Origin: Psoroptes ovis
Taxonomy: Eukaryota; Arthropoda; Arachnida; Sarcoptiformes; Psoroptidae
NCBI GenBank assembly: GCA_002943765.1
Contig: PQWQ01000001.1
Span: 1,736,001-1,800,000, forward strand
Direction of reading: 5' to 3'
Length of the DNA stretch: 64,000 bases
Under the pieces are notes generated by a model that searched no databases, was not told where the DNA came from, and worked only from the letters and a program-made list of their open reading frames with translations. Position numbers and translations under genes: made by a program. This document shows, piece by piece, positions 30,299 to 42,900 of this stretch; position 1 is the stretch's first letter; the number at the start of each line of letters is the position of its first letter.

Positions 30299-31616
30299 TC
30301 ATTTATTTGGTTCAATTTTGATCCCGGCTAAAATATATCCACTCGATGAATTCATCGTTGCTTCAGGCCTTGTACGATCATCTAAAACTTGATATTTTCT
30401 CATCCATGTTTCGGATAAACGTAAAAATGCACTTTGATTTTTCACTCGAAGATAACATTCTTTTAATGGTTCAATAAATGGTGAAAATATGACGAATGGA
30501 CGTGATAATGCCAAAAATGGCAATAATTTTTCGATTAATGTGGCCATATCATGCTGTTTTGGCATCAATAATAGTGCATCCAAATTGCGTTCTATCAGTA
30601 TGTTATGAGCTTTTTCCTCTTCTAATTGCAGTTTTGTGTTTGTTCTAGATTTTTTTATATTGTCCGAACCATTATCATTTTCATCGAGTAAGCGCGACAT
30701 TTGATTGAAAGAAATGCTTGAAAAACATTTATCCATTGTTTCTCGAGAAAAATTCAAAGCATGTACAGCTTGCCGCTGACTAGCGTTATTGATATCTGCC
30801 ATATTTACTTGAATTATTTGACAATTTCCTGATGTTTTCTCAAATATTGATGCACTCAGAATGCCTAGATTGGAATCCACCACCAAGTATTTACCACCAG
30901 CTATTATATTACTCAATGTTAACATTTGTGCCAGACTGTCTATTCGTAGATAACTATCATTTTAATGTAAACGTTATTATTTAATCTTTTTCCTAGATTG
31001 TAATTAAAGCACACTTACTTATTTTTACTTGGACCTTGTGCAAAATACATTTCCATTAGATGTTTAGATGTTGGTCTAAACACTGTCACAAGGCAAATAT
31101 ATTTTTGTTGTTTTTTCTGCAAGTATTTTACTTGTGAAAATACATTTTTATCTTCAAATGTTGAACTGTTTTCAATTAATGTTTCAATTATTTGTTGTCC
31201 ACTTTTTTCTTTTTTAATTTTTTCAATTTCTTCGCGTGTCAATTTTTGTGATGAATTATCATCGACTATAAAACGATTATCTTTTTGTTGTTTACAATCA
31301 GAATCATTGAGAAGATTGGCATCAAGATAATCGATCAATTTGACTAATTTTAATGATTTATCCGATGTTAATTCAAATGTTGAGCCATATTGTTGGCCAA
31401 TCAATGATGCTGTCAATATTTTATGCTTGAAAAAGAAAAAATATCTGCGAATAAAAATTAAAATTTTAAATAAATCGAAAAATACAAATACAAGGGTAAT
31501 GACCCATACTTTTCTTTGCCCAACTTGATCAATTTACTCGTATTATTTTTAAAACTATTCCGCATTATGATATAATGATCGGGTTGAATAAGATTGTCAT
31601 CGTTTTCGATGTCCAT
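30299..31616 (-). CDS. TRMT6: tRNA (adenine58-N1)-methyltransferase non-catalytic subunit TRM6 (3 exons)
   Basis: Exons 31616-31510, 31444-31019 and 30953-30299 give 395 residues. Family signatures are LTREEIEKIKKEKSGQQII, LIENSSTFEDKNVFSQVKY, YLRIDSLAQML, and the C-terminal RPEATMNSSSGYILAGIKI. TRMT6 pairs with catalytic TRMT61A to place m1A58 in tRNAs, including initiator tRNA-Met. The Rossmann domain lacks a working SAM site, as expected. It is shorter than the human protein (497), mainly in the spacer regions. The start is 180 bp from the divergent RFC5 start. Confidence 0.93.
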
Positions 31617-31796
31617 AGTTTTGAATTTGAATTTGAATTTAAATTATGAAAAAATTATCAAAAATCAACTTGGAGAATAATGCAAACATGTGCGTCGCCG
31701 ATTTTGACCAAAAAAGTCCTCAAATGTATATTTTGCTGCCAATTAACGAGGGAAAATTAAGACTGAAAATTTGAAAATAAATTCTAAAACTTCAAA
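31617..31796. promoter_or_regulatory. Compact bidirectional promoter, TRMT6 / RFC5
   Basis: Only 180 bp separate the two start codons, so both promoters and 5' UTRs must lie within it. A GC-richer patch with GTGCGTCGCCGATTTTG at about 31690-31706 stands out in otherwise AT-rich sequence and is a candidate core. Confidence 0.55.
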
Positions 31797-33039
31797 ATGG
31801 TTAAAATTGATAATGATAATTATATACATTGGGTTGAAAAATATAGACCAAAAACTTTGGATGATTTAATATCACAAAAAGATATTGTTACTACAAGTAG
31901 GTTGAATATTATTGAAATCATTTTAATTTAATGATTGATCTATCATTTTATTGAGTTGAAAAATTCATCAATGGAAATCATATGCCACATTTATTATTTC
32001 ATGGACCACCTGGTACTGGAAAAACATCAACCATTCTTGCTTGTGCTAGAAAATTGTACAAAGAAAAAGATTATCAATCAATGGTTTTAGAGGTATGAAT
32101 TTTTCTTTGCTTTATTTTATGAGAATAAAATTAATGAAAAAAAAACACATGTATTTGCTAGCTAAATGCATCAGATGAACGTGGTATTGGGATTGTACGT
32201 GGTCCAATACAAGCTTTTGCATCATCCAAATTGATTTTTGATCAAAAAAATGCCTTTAAATTGATTATATTGGATGAAGCAGATGCTATGACACATGATG
32301 CACAAAATGCTTTGAGACGAAGTAAGTATGGAATTCTTTGGATATTTGAAATACGAACTAATTTGCTCATTCTTGACAGTCATTGAACAATATACCTCAA
32401 ATGTACGATTTTGTTTCATATGTAATTATTTAAATAAGATTATTCCAGCCATTCAATCAAGATGTACTAAATTTCGTTTTGCACCACTTGCATCGGATCA
32501 AATAAAAAATCGTCTCGATTATATCATTCAACAAGAAAAAGTTAACATAACAGAAGATGGTAAGAATGCATTAATTCAATTATCTGGTGGTGATATGCGC
32601 CGTGTATTGAACGTTTTGCAGAGTGTATCATCAGCATTTGATATTGTTGATGAAATTAATGTCTACAAATGTTGCGGTTTACCGGCCAAAACTGAAATTA
32701 ATTCGATTCAACAATGGTTACATAGAGATAAATTTGCTGATATTTATAAAAAAATTCTCAATCTTCAATCTGAAAATGGTTATTCATTGATCGATATTAT
32801 TCGAGGATTACATCAACAAGTTTTGAAAGGTGATTTTATATTTTCCAATTTTTATCTTAAGTTCGATCATAAATTAATATCTATCTTCATTCTATTTAGT
32901 TGATTATCCAACGAAAATTAAATTGGAGTTAATGATAAAAATGGCCGACATTGAAGTAAATCTTTGCGCTGGTGGTGGTATCGAAAAAGTTCAATTAGCT
33001 GCATTGATTGCAGCTTTTCAATGTGTACGAGAAAATTGA
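31797..33039 (+). CDS. RFC5: Replication factor C subunit 5 (5 exons)
   Basis: Exons 31797-31896, 31956-32092, 32162-32321, 32380-32829 and 32900-33039 give 328 residues (human 340). AAA+ clamp-loader features in order: the RFC box WVEKYRPKTLDDLI, Walker A HGPPGTGKTSTI, LNASDERGI, Walker B LIILDEADAMT, AQNALRRIIEQYT, sensor-1 FCFICNYLNKI, and the trans-acting arginine-finger SRC motif QSRCTKFRF, then GGDMRRVLNVLQ. The MVLELNASD and DAMTHDAQNAL variants match RFC5 (yeast Rfc3) better than RFC2 or RFC4. It loads PCNA on primer ends. No truncation is seen. Confidence 0.95.
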
Positions 33040-34061
33040 TTTACATCAAAATTGCTTTCAAAATCTATTAACGTCAAATTGAATTAAAATTTCATTTTGA
33101 ATTTGTAATAATCATTTGGATGTAAAAATATTTCCGGTACAGATTCTATTCAAACGCCATCTTCCTTCGATTAATTCTGTTATAATGACATTTTAGGGTC
33201 ATTATGATGGTGTTGTTGTTGGTTTTTTGTCTTTTTCAATTTCTATATGATTTTCGGAGGGCGTTTTTACTAGGGACTGAGGAATATTCATTAATGATTC
33301 TGGAACCTAAAAGTAGTAGTGATGATTTTCAATGGTAAAAAAATTAACTACTGCTACTGCTACAATTTCGTTTGGATGATCCTAATTCAAAATATATTGA
33401 GTGTAAAATCATGATTAACATTCAATTGATTTTTGCTATATATTTTAGCTATTTTCATTGGAAAGTTTATTCCATTGTTTGACTCAACTCAATGTTTATT
33501 GCTGTTATTCATTATCATTTATTGTTAAATTTTGTAAGATTTGATGATGACTTTGTCACTCATCGATATCAAATCCATTATGAGATGAGTTCATCATTTT
33601 TCACAGAAGTCGATGTACGAAATTGATAAATAAAAAATTTTTTAAAATGTCATATTTAAAATATCGATTCAATAATCGTTTGATATTAATAATGAAAAGG
33701 TTTGACGAAATTAACAATTGTATTTTTAACAATATTTAATTCAATCATTCAATAGTTCAAGGATAGAAACCAACACAATTATTTTGTCATATCGATAATC
33801 AATTGTCAATCGATTTGCTTTTTCCTGGACAGCAATCAAATGTAATGAATTAATTCTTTTGTTATGTTATTGCCATTGGCCTTTGTCAATCAACAACATA
33901 TGATTGTTGATAATCGTCAATCAAACTATCAAAAATGGTACTGAATTTCCTCTTGTTTTGAAATAATTTGAATATTGTGAATTGATTTAGGAAATCCGAT
34001 TGTTAATTAATTGATGATTTAATATGTTGGATTTCAAGTATTTTATAAAATTTTCTTACCA
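33040..34061. other. Non-coding gap, RFC5 to metalloproteinase
   Basis: About 1 kb with no supported exon. It holds the RFC5 3' UTR and the metalloproteinase promoter. It is AT-rich, with scattered ATCGAT and CAATTGTCAATCGATT words near 33800-33820. The longer gap is consistent with a regulated promoter for the downstream gene. Confidence 0.45.
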
Positions 34062-36163
34062 ATGATGATTTTGGTTGATTATAATTCAGTATTTTTTCTT
34101 TTACTTGTGATTTTTCAAATTTGTCCATTAATTTTGATGGGCAGAGTTGTTGAGATCAGAAATGGAAGAAATAAACCAAAGTATCAACGATTACAGCAGA
34201 GACCACCATCAAATTTATCGGCTATGGTAATTTTGATTGATTAAATTATGATTATTTTTAAATTTGATGTACGTCTGATTTTTTATTCAATTTCAGCACT
34301 TTCTCGAAAATTACGGATATTTGCCTGAAATGAATGATAATGAATTGAATTTAATAAGTCACGAAAGAGTTGTGAAAGCAATAAAATTGATGCAAAAATA
34401 TGCGAATCTCCCACAAACGGGCGAAATCGATGATCGAACTATGGCTGCAATGAAATCACCACGTTGTGGTGTGCCTGATGTCGAAGATGGGCAACAAGAT
34501 AAGTTCAATAGACAAAAAAAGCAGCTAAAATCGTCAAAATATCGTTCCTTGAAAAAACGCTTCGCTGTTTATGGCCCTAAATGGGAAAAAAGTCCAATAA
34601 CATGGAAGTATGTTTGGCGTTGGTTAATCTCTGTATCATAAGATAATTTAAATCTAAGCAGATATCTTACTCACTCGATTTGGTTGTAGGTGTTGATTAT
34701 GATCATTCAAAGATTCATAATAATATTCATCACAACCTCCTTGAGTGAGTGAGAATCTGTCTTACATGCATCAATTTTTTACCGAAAATGCATATGCAAA
34801 TGACAGATAATCATATAATTATTTCATTATAATTTTATAGTTTAATACATCCATCTAAAACGGTTTCGGTTGGTGAGGCACGTAGAGTGTTTAAGCGTGC
34901 ATTCGAGATTTGGGCTGAAGCATCAGATAAGCTACGATTCCGAGAATCATCAGATTCGAACGCTGATATTTTGATTGGTTTTTATGCTGGCGATCATGGT
35001 GATGGACAACGCAGAAAATTCGATGGTCCTGGCGCAAAATTAGCGCATGCCTATGCACCACCAAATGGTGATGTACATTTCGATGATGAAGAAAAATGGA
35101 AAGATAAAGACGGTCCTAGTCTATTTTGGACTGCCATACATGAGTTTGGTCATGCATTAGGATTTGCACACACAGCTGATGAAAGTTCAATTATGTTTCC
35201 ATATTATCAGAATCATGGTGATGATTTTAAATTACCTGATGTGGATAAAGCTGGTGTCGAATATCTTTATGGTAATATGCGAAAAACGCAGCAAAATGAA
35301 TCGAATCGTAGGCCCGCAGTGACCGAAAGCAATAATCGTAACAAACCATCGGGTACAAGCAAAGCTCCAGCTATTTCATCAAATAAAAATGTTGTCAATA
35401 CTGTTATGTGTAATTCAAACATCGATGCTATAGCTTCCATTCGTAATGAAATATTCGTATTTAAAGACAAGGTAAATATTTCAAATCTTTGCTCGATTCA
35501 TTTCAACTTTGTAACATCATTGTAACTTAATATTTTAAATTAGACATTCTGGTGGGTCAAAAATGATCTATCATTGATACGTAATGAAGCTATACCTATA
35601 CGAAAATATTTCATCGGTTTTCCAAGTGATATCAATCGAGTCGATGCTGTTTATGAGCGACGAAGTGATCGTTTAATTATGTTTTTTGTTGGAAAAAATT
35701 ATTATTTATTCAATTCGAATCAAATTCAAGCTGGTCCAATACCATTGACCGATTTAGGTTTACCACGTCATATACAACGAATTGATACAATTTTCGATTG
35801 GGCTGTCAATGGTCGGGCATATATTTTTGTTGGTTCAAAATATTGGCGGATGAATTCACAAGAAACATCAGTCGAAACTGATTATCCACGTGACATAAAC
35901 GTATGGAAAGGTGTACCGAAAAATGTTGATGCTGCATTTACATGGAAATTCGATAGTGAGTCTCTTTTCTCTTGATTGATTGATTTTAATTGAAATTTCT
36001 AACATTCACAAAACATTCACATACAGGTCGAACATATTTCTTCAAAGATCAATTTTATTGGAAATTTGATAATCAAAAAATGTCTGTACAATCATCGAAA
36101 CCGGAAAAAATACGGGATTTTCTATTTAGATCGATCAATTGTCGATCGGCGAAAGCTGGATAA
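34062..36163 (+). CDS. Secreted matrix metalloproteinase with hemopexin domain (5 exons)
   Basis: Exons 34062-34226, 34297-34607, 34841-35471, 35544-35955 and 36027-36163 give 551 residues. A hydrophobic signal peptide (about residues 8-26) is followed by a propeptide with peptidoglycan-binding-like helices and the cysteine switch PRCGVPD. A basic run RSLKKR then suggests furin activation. The catalytic domain has calcium/zinc loop residues (GDGQRRKFDGPG, AHAYAPPNGDVHFDD), the zinc site HEFGHALGFAH and the Met-turn SSIMFPYY. A Ser/Asn-rich hinge leads to a four-blade hemopexin domain bounded by Cys in TVMCNSN and SINCRS. MMPs cleave extracellular matrix. AATAAA at 36303-36308 and 36308-36313 are likely poly(A) signals. 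Which arthropod MMP class it belongs to cannot be fixed here. The 233-bp third intron is longer than its neighbours. Confidence 0.94.
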
Positions 36164-36964
36164 GAAGAAATCATTGAATCAAATCAACCGGACATCAAAC
36201 CAAAATATTCATCAATTATTTAATATACATTTTTAAAGATAATTTTTATTGTTTACTAATCAAATTTCATGAAAAAAAATTCATTGAAAAAATGTGGGGT
36301 AAAATAAAATAAACTTGGATTGTTTTGTTTTGTTCATGATTGATGTGTTTTGGTTTTGTTTTGTATCAAATATATCACATTGGAGCTATTTGTAAAAAAA
36401 AATGTGTGTTTTCAATTGAAAAAATCGAAAATAAAAAAAAATTTCCACAATCAAATTTACAAAAGAAAAATGTTAAAATCTAAGTGTAAAAACCAGAAAT
36501 ATTGACCATTGATTGAGCAATTGAAAAAAGGAAAAAAGATGATAATTTAGCCAGAAAATCATAAAAATAAATAAATAAATTATTTGAAATTAAAAAATAT
36601 ACCAAAATTGAAAACCAAAAGTATAAGCGATTTGGATTGAAATTGAATTTAGATTCTCGATTTAATTTGCCCAAAGATGATGATGATGTGAAATCCCCAG
36701 GGTAAAGCCATTGGAAACCATATTGTAGTAATTAATTGATTAATCATGATGCGGATGAATGTACATTATAATCGCATAAATGATGATTATGATGATGATG
36801 ATTGAATTGGAATGGAATTGATTTGATATTAAAAAAATTTTATCACAAATTTCTTTTTTTTCGAAAAATGATTTTAATTAAGTAAATTTTGATGGTTTTG
36901 CATTGAATTTGGCACACTGTTGATTCGAATCTCGTGTTACAAGTTGTTTAGCTCTTGTTTTTTA
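36164..36964. other. Convergent 3' gap, metalloproteinase / giant VWC protein
   Basis: 800 bp with no supported coding sequence. AATAAA hexamers at 36303-36313 serve the metalloproteinase. The 3' UTR of the giant minus-strand gene presumably fills the right half; TTTATT at about 36568 would read AATAAA on that strand. Long A runs occur at 36390-36450. Confidence 0.45.
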
Positions 36965-39900
36965 TCATTTCTTTTGAAGAAAATAATTGCGATTCATACG
37001 AAATATTAATGGTGCAAGTGATGATGAACAATCCTGTTTTCGAATCACGGAATAAATGGCATTAGTATTGAAAGATTTTATTCAATTTGAATTGAATTTA
37101 ACTTACCAATGGATTACATTTCATAATGCCGATAGAATCACATCGGCAATCAAGACATGCATTGCTTGCATTATCGATACGTTGTCCAATTTCATAGAAT
37201 AATCCATTAACACGACAACCTTTCTTTTCAACAATCGAGATCGGATATGGTGGCGAGCGCGATGAATTTGTAGTCGGCGCTGATGATGGCAAGGATGATG
37301 ATGATGAAGATGAAATGGCTGAATTATATGATCGAGCCATACGTTTATTGTGATGAAACATAGTAACATTCATTGTTGTTGTATCAACAGCTAATTTAAA
37401 AGAAAACATCGAAATCAATTATTGGAATCGATAACTGTGAAGAAAAAATACGTACGACATTCATAACGTGGACAACAGAAACCTTCGATATGTGTTTCCA
37501 TACAATTCTTGATAGGCGGTGGACATGTTTGCTGTAAGCAAATTATATCACCACGGAAACAGAAACAGAAATCACAAGGATGTGGTCGTGGAATTTGTTC
37601 AGCTGATTGAAATATTTTTCCATCATATACACAAGCTATTGTGATTGATTTCAAAGCAATAAGATCTTAAATTACCTTAACGTTAAAATTTTTCGAAAAT
37701 ACTTACATCCATCACCAAGATCAGTAAATGGTGTGAACGAAGATGGTCGATATGATGGTTTCTTCATTCCATCATATTCTTGTTGTTGAACGGCAATCGG
37801 CTTCTTCAATTTTGTCTTAACTCCTGGTCTTGGTGCAATAGTTACTTCTGGTTCATATTCCTGTACGATTTGTTCTTGAACATCTTCTTCTTGTTGTTGC
37901 TGTTGTTGAGTTGGCAATTTCGGTCCTTGTTTCACAATCGGATAGAATGGTATTTGTGTTGTATGTATTTCTTCTTTCACTTGATCAATAATACTTATAT
38001 TTTCATTGATTGTTGGCACAGTAACAATGACTGATGGCGAATCTGTCCAAACTTCTTCAGTTTCTTGCTGACCAACTTGTACAGATGGTGGTGTTGAAAT
38101 ACCCTCAGGTTCACTTGTTTCTGGTTCTACTTGGGGAATCATTGATTTGGTTGATTTACTCAAAGAAGGTCGTGGCGTTGTTGATAGTTTAGTTGTCAAT
38201 GAATCGCCAACAATCGGTAAAAGTGTACCATTTTCTACTGGTTTCAAAGTAGTTGGATGAATGAATTCTTGTTCAGTTGGTTCAGTTTTATTCATTTCCA
38301 TCGAAATTGGTTTAATTGTAGAATACTCGTCAATTGTATGGGCTAAAGTAGATGCGGTGGATGATACTGTTTTTTGATAATCATCAAATGTGGCAGTTGT
38401 GGTAGTGTTATCTACTTGAGACCAATCAGTCTGATTGTCTGGTGGGTGAGAAGAGATTGTGGAATGAGCAACTACGATTGGTTCAACGGTTGTAGAATGG
38501 TACAAAATGGTTGTCGTCTGATTTAACATGGATATTGGCCGGCGGGTTTTTATATAATCAATGATCGGTTCACCGGTAGTTTTGATCGTAGACATTGCTC
38601 CAACAGTTGAAGGAGAATCTGTTGCGCTGGAGTCAGTGACAATGGTAATAGGCTGTTCTTTAATTGTCGAAACACTGGCTGTGGGAGATTCTGTGTAAGC
38701 AGTTTGAGTAACATTTTCAAGAGCAGAAGCAGTTGATGTTTCGATTTCGGGCAATTCAGAACTAACCGTCTGATTCGCTGCCATGGGCATCTTTGTGCTA
38801 ATCAATGCATCATCAATAGATGGTTTTTGAGTTGTGGTTTCGAATCCAGCCTGAACACTGGGTATTTTTCCAAATGTTGATTTATCATGCATAGTGATTG
38901 TGGTATCTGTTGATGGTTTTTGAGTTGTCCATTCAGTAAATTCAGATGTTTCGAATTTAGATTGTTCAGTTGTTTTATCAGGTTTTTGAGTATCGATAGA
39001 TTCAGTTGCTGGTTTTTCAGTTGTCGATATTTCAGAAAAAGTACTTGTATCAACTCCAACAGTTGTCGGTTCGAATGAAACCGTCGTTGAAATGAATTCT
39101 TTCTGTGACGGCGATGTTCTATCAGTTTGCATCGTAACATTTGATTCTTTCATCGGTCGAAGTGTGAAATGTTCTTCGATCAATGGAGAATAAGTGGTGG
39201 TTGTTCGATCAAATTCTGATGAAGTAGTAATTGCAACTCCAGCTTGGACAGTTGGCGATTTTCCTTCAGTTGTCTTGGCAGTATCTGAAGTTGTCGTTGA
39301 TTCACTTGATAAAGATTCTGCAGTAGATGGTCTTTCAGTTGTTGATTGGAATGAAATAGTTGTGATTGAAATGAAATCTTTCTGCGATGGCGACGTTCTA
39401 TCAGTTTCGATAGGCGCACTAGTTTCTTTCACTGGTCGAAGCGTGGAATGTTCTTCGATCAATGGTGAATAAGTAGTTGTAGCTCGATCAATTTCTGACA
39501 TAGTACTTGTTTCAATTCCAGCTTGAACAGTTGGCAATCCATCTTCACTTGTCTGAGCAATATCTGAGGCTGTTGTTGACATTGAATCGTTAGCAGAAGG
39601 TTTTTCAGTTGTTGAAAATTCTGATGGAACTGGAGTCGTCGAAACAAATTCTTTCGGGTATGGCGACGTTCTATCAGTTTCGATAGCCACACTGGATTCT
39701 TTGAATGGTCTAAGTGTGGAATGTTCTTCGATCAATGGTGAATAAGTGGTCGTTGTTGGATATGTTTCTGATACAGTGGTAGTTTCAATTCCAGCTTTGA
39801 CAGCTGGTAATTCTGTTGTTTCAACAACTTCTGAGGGTGTTGATGTGCTTGTTATTGATTCAGTTGTTGAAACTTCTGATGAAGTTGTGGTCGTCGAAAC

Positions 39901-42900
39901 CGATTCTTTCTGTGAAGGCGAGGTTCTATCAGTTTCGATGGGCGCACTAGTTTCTTCAATCGGCCGAAGCGTGGAATGTTCTTCGATCAATGGTGAATAT
40001 GTTGTTGTTGTTCTATCAGTTTCTGATATTGATACTTCCGATTCTGTTGGTTTTTGGGACAGTGGAGATTCTGTTTGCAATGGAGTCATGGTTGTTCCAT
40101 ATCTCTCTGTGGTCACATTTGATTCGATCGTCGTTGTTTCGATAACAGCTTGGACAGTTGTTCTGTCTTTTTCAACAGGTGAAACAGTGCTTGTTTTTTC
40201 GATTGCGGGAGGTGTTGATGTGTAAGGTTTTTCAGTTGTCGATCGCTCAATCGAAATGATAGTTGTCGAAATGAATTCTTTCTGAGATTGTGATGTTGTG
40301 TCAGTTTGTAAAGTAACATTTGATTCATCAACTGGACGAAGTGTGAAATGTTCTTCGATCAATGGGGAATATGTAGTTGTTGATGGATATGTTTCTGATG
40401 CAGTAGTCGTTTCAATTCCAGCTTTGACGGTAGGTAATCCACTTTCAGTTGTCTTAGCGGTGTCTGAGGTTGTTGTTGATATTGATTTTTCCGTTGATGG
40501 TGCTTCAGTTGTTGAAACTTTTTCCGTTGAAATTCTTTCAGAGGTTATTTCAGGTGGTGACGTTGTTTCAACACCAACTTGTGCAGTTGGTATTTCTGGT
40601 TCAGTTGTTTTGGCAGTTTCAAATGTTGTACCTGTGCTTGATTCTTCAATCAAAGGTTTTTCAGTTGTCGATAGCTCAATCGAAGTTATAGTTGTCGAAA
40701 TGAATTCTTTCTGTGATGGCGATGTTCTATCAGTTTGCATCGTAACATGTGATTCTTTCATTGGATAGACAGTAGAATGTTCTTCAATCAATGGAGAATA
40801 TGTTGTTGTTGTTCGATCAATTTCTGACACAGTAGTTGTTTCAATTCCAGCTTGAACAGTTGGCAATCCTCCTTCAGTTGTCTTTGCAGTATCTGAGATG
40901 GTTGTTGATACGCTTGATATTGATTCTTCGGTAGTTGGTCTTTCTGTTGTTGAAACTTCGGAAGGAATCGCGGTCGTCGAAACAAATTCTTTCTGTGATG
41001 GCGACGTTCTATCAGTTTCCATAGTCACACTGGATTCTTTGAATGGTCTAAGTGTGGAATGTTCTTCGATCAATGGTGAATAAGTGGTCATTGTTCGATC
41101 AGCTTCTAATACAGTGGTAGTTTCAATTCCAGCTTTGACAGTTGGTAATTCTGTTGTTTCAACAACTTCTGAGGGTGTTGATGTGCTTGTTATTGATTCA
41201 GTTGTTGAAACTTCTGATGGAGTTGTGATCGTCGAAACCGATTCTTTCTGTGAAGGTGAGGTTCTATCAGTTTCGATGGGCGCACTAGTTTCTTCAATTG
41301 GCCGAAGTGTGGAATGTTCTTCGATCAATGGTGAATATGTTGTCGTGATTATTAAATCATCTGGGGATACCGGAACATCTGAGTCCTTTGGTTTTTTCTG
41401 CAAAGGAGCGCTTGTAGTCGTTTCAAACTTCTCTGTTGCCGCTTCGGTAGTCGTTGTTTCGATTGCAGCTTTAACAGTTGATACAGAGCCAATTGTTTCG
41501 TACGTTACTGTCGTTCTATCAGTGCTAGTGATAATTGTCTGAGTTATGGGTTTCTCAGTTGTTGATACGGTTATTTTAGACGGTATTGTCGTTGGGAATC
41601 TCCTTTCTGTCGTTTGGTCAGTTTCAGCTGTTGTCACTGGGCTTGTTGTCGATTGATCAATTGATGGTCGCACAGTTGTAGATTCTTCGGGCGAAATTGT
41701 GATCGTAGAGATGGAATCTTTCTGCAATGTAGATGTTTTATCAGTTTGAACCGTAACACTTGATTCTTCGTATGGTGTGAGCGTGGAATGTTCTTCGATC
41801 AATGGAGAATATGTTGTTGAGGTAATGAGATCAGCTTCTGATCCAATAGTTGTTTCAATTCCGACTTGAGCAGTTGGTATTCCTCGTTCTGTTGTTTTAG
41901 CAGTGTCTGAAAGTGTTTCAGTTGTGACATCAATACCAGTTTTGACTGCTGGTATATCAGTCACTCTTGTCCTATCAATGCGTACTGTTTCGGTTGTGGA
42001 TTCAGGAATTTCAGATGTCATCGTTGTATCGAACCCAACTTGAACAGTCGGTATTCTTGCTTCAGTTGTTTTTTCAGTTTCAGCAGATGGTACTGTGCTA
42101 GGAGGACTTTCAGTTGTCGATCTCTCAATGGGAGTCATAGTTGTCGAAATGTATTCTTTCTGAGATGCCAATGTTCTATCGGTTTGAACGGTCATGCTTG
42201 ATTCAGTTATTGTGCGAAGAGTTGAATGCTCTTCAATTATCGGTGAATATGTTGTTGTTGTTTTATAAGGTTCAGATGTGGAAATATCCTCGGCAGGTTT
42301 TTGAGTCTCATTAGGTTTGATTGTGCTAGGGAACATTTTTTCAACCTTGTGTTTAGTAATCATAATGTCTTCCACTGGTGACATTGTAGTCGTGGTAGAT
42401 TCGTAGGACGTCGTTGCAGTGTCTTCACCGATTTTTCCTTTGGTTAATACGGTAAGGGTAGTTTGACCCGGAGTGAAATGTTCAGTTGGCGCTTCACTTG
42501 TTGTAGGTGTGGCCGAATAATCTGTGCTAGCTTCAGATTCTTCAGTTACGCGAGTGCCGATTGTATTAAGTTCCGTACTCGTGACTTCTGTGGAAGTTGT
42601 GAATGGTTTCTCGGTCGTAATAGGAACTGCAGAACTAGCAGTGACTGTTCCGCTTGTCACGGTGGAGAGAATGCCTGGCACTATTTCTCTTACAGTTGTG
42701 AAATCTTTTCCAGTTTTGGTTGTTGTCTCGATTCCAGGTGAGACACTGGACGTTACGAATTGTGTACTGATGTCAAAGCTTGTAGGAGTTGTTGATACAG
42801 TTTCTTTTTCAGAAGTCAGGTCAGATGGGATTGCTGTTGTTGAAATGAATACTTTACGTGATGGTGAGGTTGGTTCTGTTTGTGAAACAACATCGGATTC

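Noticed and set aside
34680..34760. Possible extra metalloproteinase exon within its third intron
   Set aside because: It has an AG and a GTGAG pair but adds no conserved residues, while direct joining of 34607 to 34841 keeps the family's catalytic-domain start intact.
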